A stretch of 64,000 nt of DNA from NCBI RefSeq assembly GCF_014650455.1, contig NZ_BMUZ01000014.1:62001-126000 (forward strand), in the 5' to 3' direction. Every line of letters begins with the position of its first letter. Position 1 is the stretch's first letter. Under the pieces are notes generated by a model. It was not told the DNA's origin. It was given only the letters and a program-made list of their open reading frames with translations, and did no database searches. This document shows positions 16,976 through 25,269 of the stretch, one piece after another. The position numbers and the translations under genes are program-made. The stretch comes from Streptomyces xanthochromogenes. Its GTDB lineage: Bacteria > Actinomycetota > Actinomycetes > Streptomycetales > Streptomycetaceae.

Positions 16976-18013
16976 TTATGGCACCGGCCACACCCCTGTC
17001 CAAGGATGATCGGCGGACAGGGGTGAGCCGGTCCCGTGCTTCCGGGCGATGCGGCGTTTGGCGATGTGGTAGGCCCATGCGTGCGTAGCGACCTTCTTCT
17101 CCACGCCGAAGTGTTTGCCGGTAGCTGCGTCGAGGACTTGGTGGTACTCGTGCAGCAGGTCCCAGGACGTCGCGTCGAAGTCGGCGTCCGACCACCCGTA
17201 CAGGTACTGAAGTTCGAACCGCACGGCGGCCAGGAACTCCTCCTCGCTTCGGTCCTGCATCTCCGTCCGCCCCCCGTGCTCGCGCACCCATTCCTTGATG
17301 TCCGCAGACGCCTCTTCCCACTTGCTGCCCGAGTCTCGTATCTCCGCGTAATCCACCCAGGCCCAGAAGGCCTCTGCGTCGGCGATGTCCGGCGCCTGCT
17401 TGTGGTGGTCGGCGCAGAGCAGCGCGAAGTTGCGGACGTCCATCGAGCCGCCGAGCGACAGCGGCACCACATGGGCACGCTCCGCAGGCTTGCGCCAGCA
17501 GACCAGGCAGTTGTCCTCCATGTCGAGGTACTGGGATATGGCCTTGAGGCTCGGCGCTGTCCTGCGGTCGGACGCCGTGGTCTCGCGCGGCCGAAGGGGG
17601 AGCAGGTCAACGTCGTACCAGAACCCCGCGTCGTCCGCCGGGTACTCGATGCGGAGTTCGTCCGGCAGGTCGTCGCGCTGTCTGCGGTTGTTCTCGATGG
17701 TGTGGAAGGGCGTAGTGACCTGCGTCAGGTAGGGGAGGAGGTACTTCAGCGTGAAGTTCTGGATGATCTCCAGGGCATCGTGGTCGAACCCGCCTGCGGC
17801 ATTGCGGTGGCCCTGAACTCTGAGCAGTAAGTGACGCGGCTTGCCCGGCATCCGTCGCTGGGCGTTCTTGACCACCTCGAAGATGCGCCGGGCGCAGCGT
17901 TCGAAGTTCTCGTACACGGCCATGTCGTGATAGATCAGGATGGCCTTCTGGACGGCAGGTCGACGAACTCCGCCGGTCTGGTTCTTGCGCTTGCGCGGCT
18001 TCTTCATGGGCAT
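16976..18013 (-). CDS. HNH endonuclease of unknown type
   Basis: Protein of 345 residues. An HNH-type core lies in the middle: CLVCWRKPAERAHVVPLSLG with the CxxC pair and the first His, then MDVRNFALLCADHH with the Asn, a Cys and the final His. The N-terminal 150 residues are basic at first (MPMKKPRKRKNQ) and otherwise unrecognised; the C-terminal 130 residues are helical. The start at 18013 is the first Met before the basic stretch, but the ribosome site is weak, so the N-terminus is uncertain. It stands alone between a secreted-protein gene and a peptide gene in a patchy strip with an integrase relic, so it may be an acquired defence or mobile-element nuclease. Confidence 0.7.
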   Translation of the reverse strand: MPMKKPRKRKNQTGGVRRPAVQKAILIYHDMAVYENFERCARRIFEVVKNAQRRMPGKPRHLLLRVQGHRNAAGGFDHDALEIIQNFTLKYLLPYLTQVTTPFHTIENNRRQRDDLPDELRIEYPADDAGFWYDVDLLPLRPRETTASDRRTAPSLKAISQYLDMEDNCLVCWRKPAERAHVVPLSLGGSMDVRNFALLCADHHKQAPDIADAEAFWAWVDYAEIRDSGSKWEEASADIKEWVREHGGRTEMQDRSEEEFLAAVRFELQYLYGWSDADFDATSWDLLHEYHQVLDAATGKHFGVEKKVATHAWAYHIAKRRIARKHGTGSPLSADHPWTGVWPVP

Positions 18014-18073
18014 GAAGAGATCTTCGCGTGCGGACCCCGGCGGCGAAGTGCGGGTCACGGTTTTCGGGCGATA

Positions 18074-18107
18074 GAAGGGCCCCGCCCGAAGCCGGGCGGG
18101 GCCCTTC
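18074..18107 (-). terminator. Terminator after the Cys-rich peptide gene
   Basis: GAAGGGCCCCGCCC and GGGCGGGGCCCTTC pair exactly around a six-base loop, 20 bases beyond the peptide stop on the minus strand. Confidence 0.75.
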
Positions 18108-18126
18108 ACGTACCGGTCCCCGTGGG

Positions 18127-18276
18127 TCAGCCGCCGCACTGGCAGGGCGCGCCCGACTGGCAGCCGCAGCCGCAGCCGGAGCCGCAGCCGCAGGCGCCGA
18201 TCAGGGGGAGCCGGACCACTTCGACAGGTGTGACGGGCGCTTCCTGGCGTGGTTCGGTCGTGGGTGATTCGGCCAT
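18127..18276 (-). CDS. 49-residue peptide with a seven-Cys C-terminus
   Basis: Start ATG behind GGGAGGG. The first half is acidic and Pro-rich, then VEVVRLPLIGA, and the last 21 residues hold seven Cys separated by one to four small residues (ACGCGSGCGCGC, then APCQCGG). The spacing suits metal-thiolate binding, like a metallothionein; a processed peptide is also possible. No modifying enzyme is adjacent. A clean terminator follows. It sits just after phoU in the same direction, 124 bases from the phoU stop. Function not known. Confidence 0.65.
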   Translation of the reverse strand: MAESPTTEPRQEAPVTPVEVVRLPLIGACGCGSGCGCGCQSGAPCQCGG

Positions 18277-18400
18277 GGGTCCCTCCCGGGGGTAGGCAGC
18301 CGCAACGAGCCTTCGCCCATTGCATGCCCACGGGAACGGGCGCGTCAACGGCGCATGTGCGCAAGGTTGTTGAGGGTGCTCCCCGGACGTGGGCCGGAGG

Positions 18401-19078
18401 TCAGGCCCCCTCGACCTGGGAGGCCTGCTGGAGCTCGTCGGCGTGCTCGCCCGTGACCAGGTAGACCACGCGCTTGGCGACCGACACCGCGTGGTCCGCG
18501 AAGCGCTCGTAGTAGCGGCCGAGCAGCGTCACGTCGACGGCCGTCTCGATGCCGTGCTTCCAGCGGTCGTCCATCAGGTGCTGGAACAGGGTGCGGTGCA
18601 GCAGGTCCATCTCGTCGTCGTCCTGCTCCAGCTGGAGGGCCAGGTCGACGTCCTTGGTGATGATGACCTCGGCCGCCTTGGCCATCAGGCGCTGCGCCAG
18701 CTGGCCCATCTCCAGGATGGTGGCGTGCAGGTCGTGCGGCACGGCACGCTCCGGATAGCGCAGCCGGGTCAGCTTCGCCACGTGCTGGGCGAGGTCGCCC
18801 GAGCGCTCCAGGTCGGCGCTCATGCGCAGGGAGGTCACCACGATCCGCAGATCGGTGGCGACGGGCTGCTGGCGGGCCAGCAGCGCTATCGCGCGGGCCT
18901 CCAGATCGTGCTGGAGATCGTCGACCTTCTGGTCGGCCGCGATCACGCTCTCGGCGAGCTTGAGGTCGGCGTCGAGCATGGCCGTGGTGGCGCGCCCGAT
19001 CGCCGACCCGACAAGGCGGGCCATTTCGACCAGGCCCTCGCCGATCGAGTCCAGTTCCTCGTGGTACGCGTCCCGCAT
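18401..19078 (-). CDS. phoU: Phosphate-signalling regulator PhoU
   Basis: PhoU links phosphate uptake to the phosphate two-component system and restrains it when phosphate is plentiful. The 225-residue protein has the two three-helix bundles of the family, each with a metal-binding EXXXD-type stretch, seen in MSADLERSGDLAQHVA and YYERFADHAVSVAKRV. It is divergent from senX3/regX3, with a PHO box in the space between, so its transcription should rise when phosphate is low. Confidence 0.93.
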   Translation of the reverse strand: MRDAYHEELDSIGEGLVEMARLVGSAIGRATTAMLDADLKLAESVIAADQKVDDLQHDLEARAIALLARQQPVATDLRIVVTSLRMSADLERSGDLAQHVAKLTRLRYPERAVPHDLHATILEMGQLAQRLMAKAAEVIITKDVDLALQLEQDDDEMDLLHRTLFQHLMDDRWKHGIETAVDVTLLGRYYERFADHAVSVAKRVVYLVTGEHADELQQASQVEGA

Positions 19079-19172
19079 GGGTGTCCCTCTCTACAACGGT
19101 CTCCGGGGGGCCGGGGGTGCCTGTGACCCCCACGCTCCCACGGTCCGTCCCCTACGCGTCCGATTCGGCCAT

Positions 19173-19205
19173 AGGAAGTGAACCGTCCCTATCACCTCGG
19201 TGAAC
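19173..19205 (-). promoter_or_regulatory. PHO box between phoU and senX3
   Basis: Read on the minus strand, three 11-base direct repeat units follow each other: GTTCACCGAGG, TGATAGGGACG and GTTCACTTCCT. The outer two match the PhoP repeat GTTCACC. This is the expected binding site for the response regulator encoded next door and can serve both divergent promoters. Confidence 0.75.
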
Positions 19206-19278
19206 TCTGGGCGACGAACGTTCGAGCGGCCACCCATTTGGCTGGGAGAGTGTCGGTGTCCCCGCATAACCTGGGTGC

Positions 19279-20589
19279 ATGGACGTGAACGCGGCGGTCG
19301 CCGCATTGGCAGCGATCGCCGGGGTGTGCACCGGCGTGATCGCCATGCTGGCGTTCCGCTGGAGCGAGCGCGATCAGGCGCGGCCCACGCGGACATCCCT
19401 GCACACCGACGCCGTACTGCCCCCGGGCGTGGACACGGTCCTCTCCGTGCTGCGCTCCTCCGCGGTCGTCCTCGACGAGAGCGACTCGGTGGTCAAGGCG
19501 AGCTCGGCGGCGTACGCGCTCGGCCTGGTCAGGGGCGGCAAGCTGGCCGTCGAGCCCATGCTGCACATGGCCCGCGACACCCGGCGCGACGGCGAGATAC
19601 GGCAGGTCGAGCTCGACCTGCCCCGGCGCGGCACCGGCCGCGGCGAGGCCCTCGCGGTCTCCGCCCGGGTCGCCCCGCTCGGCTCCCGGCTCGTGCTGCT
19701 CCTGGTGGAGGACCTCACCGAGGCCCGCCGCATCGAGGCCGTACGGCGTGACTTCGTGGCCAACGTCAGCCATGAGCTCAAGACCCCGACCGGGGCGCTC
19801 TCGCTGCTCTCCGAGGCCGTCATGGACGCCTCGGACGACCCGGAGGCGGTCACCCGCTTCGCCGGCCGCATGCAGATCGAGGCGACCCGGCTCACCAACC
19901 TGGTCCAGGAGCTCATCGACCTCTCCCGGGTCCAGAACGACGACCCCCTGGAGGATGCCGAGCCGGTCCGCGTCGACGAGCTCGTCGCCGAGGCCATAGA
20001 CCGCTCCCGGCACACCGCGTCCACCAAGCAGATCACCATGGCCGCGGGCGGCACCGCCGACCTGTACGTGTGGGGCAACCGCGGCCAGCTCGCCGCCGCC
20101 CTCGGCAACCTCGTCGAGAACGCGGTGAACTACTCGCCGGCCAGGACCAGGGTCGGCATCGCCGGGCGGCGCATCGCGGCGCCCGGCGGTGGGGGCACCT
20201 CCCAGGCTTTCGGCCCTGGGGGACTGATCGAGATCGCCGTGACCGACCAGGGCATCGGGATCTCCGAGAAGGACCGCGAGCGCATCTTCGAGCGCTTCTA
20301 CCGGGTGGACCCGGCCCGCTCGCGTGCCACCGGAGGCACCGGCCTGGGCCTCGCCATCGTCAAGCACGTGGCCGCCTCGCACGGCGGGGAGGTCACGGTG
20401 TGGAGCTCCGAGGGACAGGGCTCCACCTTCACCCTGCGGCTGCCGGAAGCCGGCGCCGTCCGCGACCGCGCCTCGGCCGGGCGCGGTCCGGTCACGACCG
20501 ACGAGGACGACGACGTCCCCTACGAGACCTTCAGTTCCGCTGTGCCTCATTCACCAGCCATAGTTCCTGCCCCGGAGGTCCTTCCGTGA
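19279..20589 (+). CDS. senX3: Phosphate sensor histidine kinase (SenX3/PhoR)
   Basis: Membrane-bound kinase of the phosphate response, called PhoR in Streptomyces work. The 436 residues comprise an N-terminal membrane segment (VAALAAIAGVCTGVIAMLAF), a PAS-like region (about 45-150), the HisKA domain with the phospho-acceptor His in NVSHELKTPTGAL, and the ATPase domain with NLVENAVNYS (N box), DQGIGI (G1) and GGTGLGLAIVKH (G2). A Gly-rich insertion, GGGGTSQAFGPGG, separates the N and G1 boxes and coincides with a short chromosomal repeat. Its stop overlaps the regX3 start (GTGA). Confidence 0.93.
   Translation: MDVNAAVAALAAIAGVCTGVIAMLAFRWSERDQARPTRTSLHTDAVLPPGVDTVLSVLRSSAVVLDESDSVVKASSAAYALGLVRGGKLAVEPMLHMARDTRRDGEIRQVELDLPRRGTGRGEALAVSARVAPLGSRLVLLLVEDLTEARRIEAVRRDFVANVSHELKTPTGALSLLSEAVMDASDDPEAVTRFAGRMQIEATRLTNLVQELIDLSRVQNDDPLEDAEPVRVDELVAEAIDRSRHTASTKQITMAAGGTADLYVWGNRGQLAAALGNLVENAVNYSPARTRVGIAGRRIAAPGGGGTSQAFGPGGLIEIAVTDQGIGISEKDRERIFERFYRVDPARSRATGGTGLGLAIVKHVAASHGGEVTVWSSEGQGSTFTLRLPEAGAVRDRASAGRGPVTTDEDDDVPYETFSSAVPHSPAIVPAPEVLP
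20191..20226. repeat. Short palindromic repeat inside senX3
   Basis: GGGGGCACCTCCCAGGC, a four-base loop and GGCCCTGGGGGACTG form a dyad. It resembles the small repeats scattered between Streptomyces genes (compare 23390-23440) but lies in frame within the kinase ATPase domain. Confidence 0.6.
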
Positions 20590-21266
20590 CCCGAGTGCTC
20601 GTCGTCGAGGATGAGGAATCCTTCAGCGACGCCCTGTCCTACATGCTCCGCAAGGAGGGCTTCGAGGTCGCGGTGGCGGCCACCGGGCCCGACGGCCTGG
20701 ACGAGTTCGAGCGCAACGGCGCCGACCTGGTCCTGCTGGACCTGATGCTGCCCGGCCTGCCCGGCACCGAGGTCTGCCGTCAGCTGCGCGGGCGCTCCAA
20801 CGTCCCGGTCATCATGGTGACGGCGAAGGACAGCGAGATCGACAAGGTCGTGGGCCTGGAAATAGGGGCCGACGACTACGTCACCAAGCCGTTCTCCTCG
20901 CGCGAGCTGGTGGCCCGCATCCGCGCGGTGCTGCGCCGCCGCGGCGAGCCCGAGGAGGTCACCCCGGCCGCCCTGGAGGCGGGCCCGGTCCGCATGGACG
21001 TCGACCGGCACGTGGTCACCGTCTCCGGCGGCAAGGTCGACCTGCCGCTGAAGGAGTTCGACCTCCTGGAGATGCTGCTGCGCAACGCGGGCCGTGTGCT
21101 GACGCGTATGCAGCTCATCGACCGGGTGTGGGGTGCGGACTACGTCGGTGACACCAAGACGCTCGACGTCCACGTCAAGCGCCTGCGCGCCAAGATCGAG
21201 CCGGACCCGGGCGCCCCGCGCTACCTGGTGACGGTCCGCGGCCTCGGCTACAAGTTCGAGCCGTAG
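20586..21266 (+). CDS. regX3: Phosphate response regulator (RegX3/PhoP)
   Basis: OmpR-type regulator of 226 residues that is phosphorylated by the preceding kinase and binds PHO boxes. The receiver domain has the acidic pair in VLVVEDEESF, the phospho-acceptor Asp in VLLDLMLPG and the Lys in YVTKPFS. The C-terminal winged helix ends with TLDVHVKRLRAKIEPDP and TVRGLGYKFEP, typical of the family. The start is GTG behind CGGAGG and overlaps the kinase stop. A perfect terminator follows 23 bases later, so the operon is two genes. Confidence 0.94.
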   Translation: MTRVLVVEDEESFSDALSYMLRKEGFEVAVAATGPDGLDEFERNGADLVLLDLMLPGLPGTEVCRQLRGRSNVPVIMVTAKDSEIDKVVGLEIGADDYVTKPFSSRELVARIRAVLRRRGEPEEVTPAALEAGPVRMDVDRHVVTVSGGKVDLPLKEFDLLEMLLRNAGRVLTRMQLIDRVWGADYVGDTKTLDVHVKRLRAKIEPDPGAPRYLVTVRGLGYKFEP

Positions 21267-21289
21267 GCCGACAGCCGGACCAGGACATG

Positions 21290-21330
21290 AAGGAGGGCGG
21301 CCCCGGATCGAATCCGGGGCCGCCCTCCTT
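21290..21330 (+). terminator. Terminator after regX3
   Basis: A perfect 19-base stem (AAGGAGGGCGGCCCCGGAT and its inverse) with the loop CGA flanks the regX3 end; it may also serve the convergent lipoprotein gene. Confidence 0.85.
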
Positions 21331-21348
21331 CTGGTGCCTACGGCAGGG

Positions 21349-22017
21349 TCAGTGACCGGTGCCGGTGCTGTGCGAGGGCGAGCCGGAGCCCGCGGGCTTG
21401 CCGCTGCTGCCCGCGTTCGGGTTCGCCGAGTTGGACGGGCTGCCCGAGGGGGCGCCGGGGGTGCCCTTGCCCGACGGCTCGCCGGAGGGGGTCTCCCTGG
21501 GCTTGGGGAGCTCGCTGGGGCCGACACCCTCGAAGTAGCTGGTGGCCGGGACCACGAAGGCTTCCAGGCTCACCGCGCCGGCCCGGCTGAACTGGAAGGT
21601 GACCTTCTGCGCGTCGCCGTTCTTGGCGGCTTCGCGGCCGTTGTCGACGACCGCGGAGGCGTTGTTCTTGCCGCCGATGACGACCGAGCCGTGGCCCGGA
21701 ATGGTGATCGCGCCGGTGCCCTTGGCGGGGGAGAGCTTGACGGTGGCGGTGCCGACCTGGACGGAGTCCAGGGTCTGCGGGGCGGCGCCGTTGTTGAACA
21801 GCGTCGCCGCGACGACGGCCGGGCCCTCGGCGTCGGCCTTCGGCTGGGTGACGACCGTCGCGTTCTGGATCTTGATGTCGCCGACGGTGACATAGGCGTT
21901 GTCCGCCTTGACTCCGAGCGTCTGGGCATCGTTGCCCGCCGCACAGGCGGAGAGGGAAGCGAGCGAGAACGCGATGGCAGAAGCGGCGAGGGCGCCGCGT
22001 CGAAGGCTGCGGCTCAC
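21349..22017 (-). CDS. Putative lipoprotein, DUF461-like
   Basis: Exported lipoprotein of 222 residues with start GTG. The signal ends in the lipobox LSAC (SLASLSACAAG). The mature part has a beta-rich domain (DAYVTVGD-like segment NAYVTVGDIKIQNATVV, then GTGAITIPGHGSVVIGG) that resembles copper-chaperone/DUF461 proteins but lacks their Met/His copper ligands. The last 50 residues are a Pro/Ser/Gly-rich tail suited to span the wall. It converges on regX3. Function unknown. Confidence 0.7.
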   Translation of the reverse strand: MSRSLRRGALAASAIAFSLASLSACAAGNDAQTLGVKADNAYVTVGDIKIQNATVVTQPKADAEGPAVVAATLFNNGAAPQTLDSVQVGTATVKLSPAKGTGAITIPGHGSVVIGGKNNASAVVDNGREAAKNGDAQKVTFQFSRAGAVSLEAFVVPATSYFEGVGPSELPKPRETPSGEPSGKGTPGAPSGSPSNSANPNAGSSGKPAGSGSPSHSTGTGH

Positions 22018-22595
22018 GGCGGCGGCAACTCCTTGGACGTACGAGACGGACTGCTTCGGACGGGCTACGGGTCAGCCGGCCGCATACCTAAGGGCCAGCT
22101 AAGGGTGTGTCAGCGGGCCTAGATTACCGAGCCGTCCCACGCGCCCCGCACCCGACCCGCCCCTACGGACGACGGGCCCGGAGAAGTCGGGTGGATCACC
22201 CGCGGATCTCGGGTGGGTCCTCCGCCGATCTCGCGCTTTCGTACGCCGTTCACATATCGGCGAGTGATCAATTCCCCGGCCGGCCACGCATTCCTTACCG
22301 AAAATCCACCGACCCGGTCCGACCCGGCCGTTCGTTGATCAATTCCGGAAAGAATCCCGCACGGCCGAACGGGTGAACGAGCGCCGAACGGAGTAGATGA
22401 AGTTCACCGCCCGGAACCCGGCAAACCGGGACGTTCGGCCTCTCGGGGGCCCTTCCGGGGGTGGGTAACGTACGCGTTTCGCGGCCCCTTCGCAGCCGCT
22501 CCGACCTGCGAATACCGCCTTCCGCAAGCCCTGCGCAGCACGTTCCTGTTGCTGTTGTCAAGCCCCGAGATATGCCCTGACCTGCGAAAACGCCA
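22018..22595. other. Upstream region of carD, gene-free
   Basis: About 580 bases without a convincing gene. TGATCAATTCC occurs at 22266 and again at 22338. No RNA structure was recognised. The carD promoter should lie at the right end. Confidence 0.3.
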
Positions 22596-22624
22596 TTCAG
22601 AAGAAGCAGTTTCCGTGTTACCCT
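22596..22624 (+). promoter_or_regulatory. Candidate carD promoter
   Basis: TTCAGA (weak -35) and TACCCT (-10 of the HrdB kind) are 17 bases apart, and the -10 ends 28 bases before the carD ATG. This is by eye only. Confidence 0.35.
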
Positions 22625-22652
22625 GGATAGCCACGGAAGGGGTACCTGTCAC

Positions 22653-23135
22653 ATGACGTTCAAGGTTGGCGACACCGTGGTCTATCCCCATCACGGGGCC
22701 GCGCTGATCGAGGCCATCGAAACTCGCCAGATCAAAGGCGTGGACAAGACCTACTTGGTGCTCAAGGTCGCCCAGGGCGACTTGACTGTGCGCGTGCCCG
22801 CGGACAACGCGGAGTTCGTCGGCGTTCGCGATGTAGTTGGTCAGGACGGGCTGGACCGGGTCTTCGAGGTGCTGCGCGCGCCGTACGCGGAGGAGCCCAC
22901 TAACTGGTCCCGTCGTTACAAGGCAAACCTCGAGAAGCTCGCCTCCGGCGATGTCATCAAGGTCGCCGAAGTGGTGCGTGACCTGTGGCGTCGTGAGCGC
23001 GAGCGCGGACTGTCCGCAGGTGAGAAGCGCATGCTCGCCAAGGCGCGCCAGATCCTGGTGAGCGAGCTGGCCCTCGCGGAGAACACCAACGAAGACAAGG
23101 CCGAGGCCCTTCTCGACGAGGTTCTCGCGTCCTGA
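22653..23135 (+). CDS. carD: CarD-type RNA polymerase-binding regulator
   Basis: CarD binds the RNA polymerase beta subunit and promoter DNA at the -10 region and stabilises open complexes, notably at rRNA promoters. The 160-residue protein has the N-terminal RNAP-interacting domain (FKVGDTVVYPHHGAALIEAI, VLKVAQGDLTVRVPADNAEF) and the helical C-terminal domain with the DNA-wedging Trp region (RRYKANLEKLASGDVIKVAE, DLWRRERERGLSAGEKRML). A GAAGGGG ribosome site precedes the ATG. The gene is followed by ispD after 340 bases, as is usual in Streptomyces. Confidence 0.94.
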   Translation: MTFKVGDTVVYPHHGAALIEAIETRQIKGVDKTYLVLKVAQGDLTVRVPADNAEFVGVRDVVGQDGLDRVFEVLRAPYAEEPTNWSRRYKANLEKLASGDVIKVAEVVRDLWRRERERGLSAGEKRMLAKARQILVSELALAENTNEDKAEALLDEVLAS

Positions 23136-23389
23136 CGCCGTAGGGCCCGTCCGCCGGACAGGTCCTTGTTTCGGGGCCGCCGCCCCGAAATGCCCGGCTT
23201 TGCCGCGGTGCCCGCTGACCAGCAGCCAACATTGCTGTGTCGCCGGGCGCTGCGGCATGTTCGTATCCCCACGCCGTCAGCGCTCGCACTGTAGGGCCCG
23301 GTCGCCGTCGGCGCCCGCACCGTGTGTGCCGAGCCCGGACGGCCTGCCTGACCGGTGTCACGGAAGGGCCGGTCAGGGCGTCGCGCCCG

Positions 23390-23440
23390 GCACTCCCCCA
23401 AGCTCCAGAAACCAGGCTCCAGGAGCAGGGGGTACTCCCA
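23390..23440. repeat. Intergenic palindromic repeat between carD and ispD
   Basis: GCACTCCCCCAAGCTC and GAGCAGGGGGTACTCCC face each other around a 17-base loop. This is the common Streptomyces intergenic palindrome. The remaining 23136-23473 holds nothing else I can name. Confidence 0.65.
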
Positions 23441-23473
23441 GGCCACTACCCATGTCGTTTGAGGACACAAACC

Positions 23474-24211
23474 TTGTCTGAGGAATCGCGCTCTTTCCGC
23501 ACCGCCGCGGTGATTCCGGCGGCCGGTCGCGGTGTGCGGCTCGGCCCGGGCGCCCCCAAGGCGCTCCGCGCGCTGAACGGCACCCCCATGCTCGTGCACG
23601 CCGTCCGGGCGATGGCCGCCTCCCGGTCCGTCTCCCTCGTGGTCGTGGTCGCGCCGCCGGACGGCGCGACCGAGGTCAAGAACCTCCTCGCCGAGCACGC
23701 CCTGCCGGACCGCACCGACCTCCTCGTGGTGCCGGGCGGCGAGAGCCGTCAGGAATCCGTGAAGCTAGGCCTGGACGCGCTGCCGCCCGGCTTCGACGTC
23801 GTGCTCGTCCACGACGCGGCCCGACCGCTGGTCCCCGTCGACACGGTCGACGCGGTCATCGAGGCGGTACGCGACGGCGCCCCCGCCGTGGTGCCCGCGC
23901 TCCCGCTTGCCGACACCGTCAAGCAGGTCGAGCCGCGCACCGACGGCTCGCCCGAGCCGGTCGTGGCCACCCCCGAGCGGAGCCGGCTGCGCGCGGTGCA
24001 GACCCCGCAGGGCTTCGACCACGCCACGCTCGTACGCGCCCACGAGAGCGTCACCGAGAACGTCACGGACGACGCCGGCATGATCGAGCAGCTGGGCCTG
24101 CCCGTCGTGGTGGTGCCGGGCCACGAAGAGGCGTTCAAGGTGACCCGCCCGCTCGACCTCGTACTGGCCGAGGCCGTACTCGCACGACGGAGGGCCAACG
24201 ATGGCTTCTGA
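23474..24211 (+). CDS. ispD: 2-C-methyl-D-erythritol 4-phosphate cytidylyltransferase
   Basis: Joins CTP to MEP in the non-mevalonate isoprenoid pathway. The 245-residue protein has the nucleotide-binding start AVIPAAGRGVRLGPGAPKAL, VLVHDAARPLVP and VQTPQGFDHATL with catalytic Lys/Arg positions typical of IspD, and TDDAGMIEQLG near the end. I chose the TTG at 23474 (LSEESRSF) with GAGGAC eight bases before it; the frame runs open to 23237 but that DNA is an intergenic repeat region. It overlaps ispF by 11 bases. Confidence 0.92.
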   Translation: MSEESRSFRTAAVIPAAGRGVRLGPGAPKALRALNGTPMLVHAVRAMAASRSVSLVVVVAPPDGATEVKNLLAEHALPDRTDLLVVPGGESRQESVKLGLDALPPGFDVVLVHDAARPLVPVDTVDAVIEAVRDGAPAVVPALPLADTVKQVEPRTDGSPEPVVATPERSRLRAVQTPQGFDHATLVRAHESVTENVTDDAGMIEQLGLPVVVVPGHEEAFKVTRPLDLVLAEAVLARRRANDGF

Positions 24212-24719
24212 GACCCCTTCCGGCGCACCTGCTCCCGCCCCGGTGGTCCCGCTGGTCGGGATCGGCACCGACGTCCACGCCTTCGAGCGCGGCCGTGAGC
24301 TGTGGTGCGCGGGGCTGCTGTGGGAGGACCAGGAGTACGGCCTGGCCGGGCACTCCGACGGTGACGTCGCCGCCCACGCCGCCTGCGACGCGATCTTCTC
24401 GGCGGCCGGGGTCGGCGACCTCGGCGCCCACTTCGGCACCGACCGCCTCGAGTGGTCCGGCGCATCGGGCGTGAGCCTGCTGGCCGAGGCCGCCCGGATC
24501 GTGCGCGCCGAGGGCTACGCGATCGGCAACATCGCGGTGCAGGTCATCGGCGTACGCCCGAAGATCGGCAAGCGGCGCGACGAGGCGCAGAAGGCGCTGT
24601 CGGCCGCCGCCGGGGCGCCCGTGTCGGTGTCCGGCACCACGACGGACGGGCTCGGTCTGACCGGCCGGGCCGAGGGGCTCGCGGCGATCGCCACGGCGAT
24701 GGTGTACCGGTTGCCGTAG
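24201..24719 (+). CDS. ispF: 2-C-methyl-D-erythritol 2,4-cyclodiphosphate synthase
   Basis: Catalyses the cyclisation two steps after IspD in the MEP pathway. The 172 residues carry the zinc ligands in GIGTDVHAFERG (Asp and His) and the later His in LAGHSDGDVAAHAA, plus GAHFGTDRLEWSGA and NIAVQVIGVRPKIG of the substrate pocket. The ATG lies inside the end of ispD, so translation is coupled. Confidence 0.94.
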   Translation: MASETPSGAPAPAPVVPLVGIGTDVHAFERGRELWCAGLLWEDQEYGLAGHSDGDVAAHAACDAIFSAAGVGDLGAHFGTDRLEWSGASGVSLLAEAARIVRAEGYAIGNIAVQVIGVRPKIGKRRDEAQKALSAAAGAPVSVSGTTTDGLGLTGRAEGLAAIATAMVYRLP

Positions 24720-24783
24720 AAACGCGGTGGTCTGGGGTAGGAGAAGAGGCGACGATTCCGACCTCCTCCGGAAGGACCCGCAC

Positions 24784-25188
24784 GTGTCCGCTCAGCTCAG
24801 CGACGACCTCAAGGCACTCCTCGACACCCCCGTCTTCGTCAACATCGCCACCATCCAGCCCGACGGAAGCCCCCAGGTGTCCCCGGTCTGGGTGAAGCGC
24901 GACGGCGACGACGTACTGATCTCGACGACCGTGGACCGGCGCAAGGAGAAGAACCTGCGCCGCGATCCGCGCGTCACCGTCCTCGTCCAGCCCTTCGACG
25001 CCCCGTACACGTACGCCGAGATCCGGGGCACCGCCGAGCTCACCACCGAGGGCGGCCAGGAGCTGATCGACGAGCTCGCGATGAAGTACATGGGCAAGAA
25101 GTACCGGGAGTTCAACCCGGACTCGGTCAACGACGCCCCTCGGGTGGTCGTCCGGATCACCCCGCGCAAGATCGTCGGAAGCCTCTGA
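24784..25188 (+). CDS. PPOX-class F420-dependent oxidoreductase
   Basis: Split-barrel flavin/F420-binding enzyme of 134 residues. The family stretch ALLDTPVFVNIATIQPDGSP is followed by QVSPVWVKRDGDDVLISTT and NLRRDPRVTVLVQ, usual for Rv1155-like F420 proteins. The GTG at 24784 follows GGAAGGA and gives the family's normal N-terminus; the frame to 24727 is only an upstream extension. It sits between ispF and cysS in the same direction. The substrate is unknown. Confidence 0.85.
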   Translation: MSAQLSDDLKALLDTPVFVNIATIQPDGSPQVSPVWVKRDGDDVLISTTVDRRKEKNLRRDPRVTVLVQPFDAPYTYAEIRGTAELTTEGGQELIDELAMKYMGKKYREFNPDSVNDAPRVVVRITPRKIVGSL

Positions 25189-25269
25189 GACCCAACAGTC
25201 GCCAAATTGTGTGCCCCGGGGCCCGTAAAGGGTCGCGGGGCACTGGTATTGGGCCACTACCCTGGTGTG

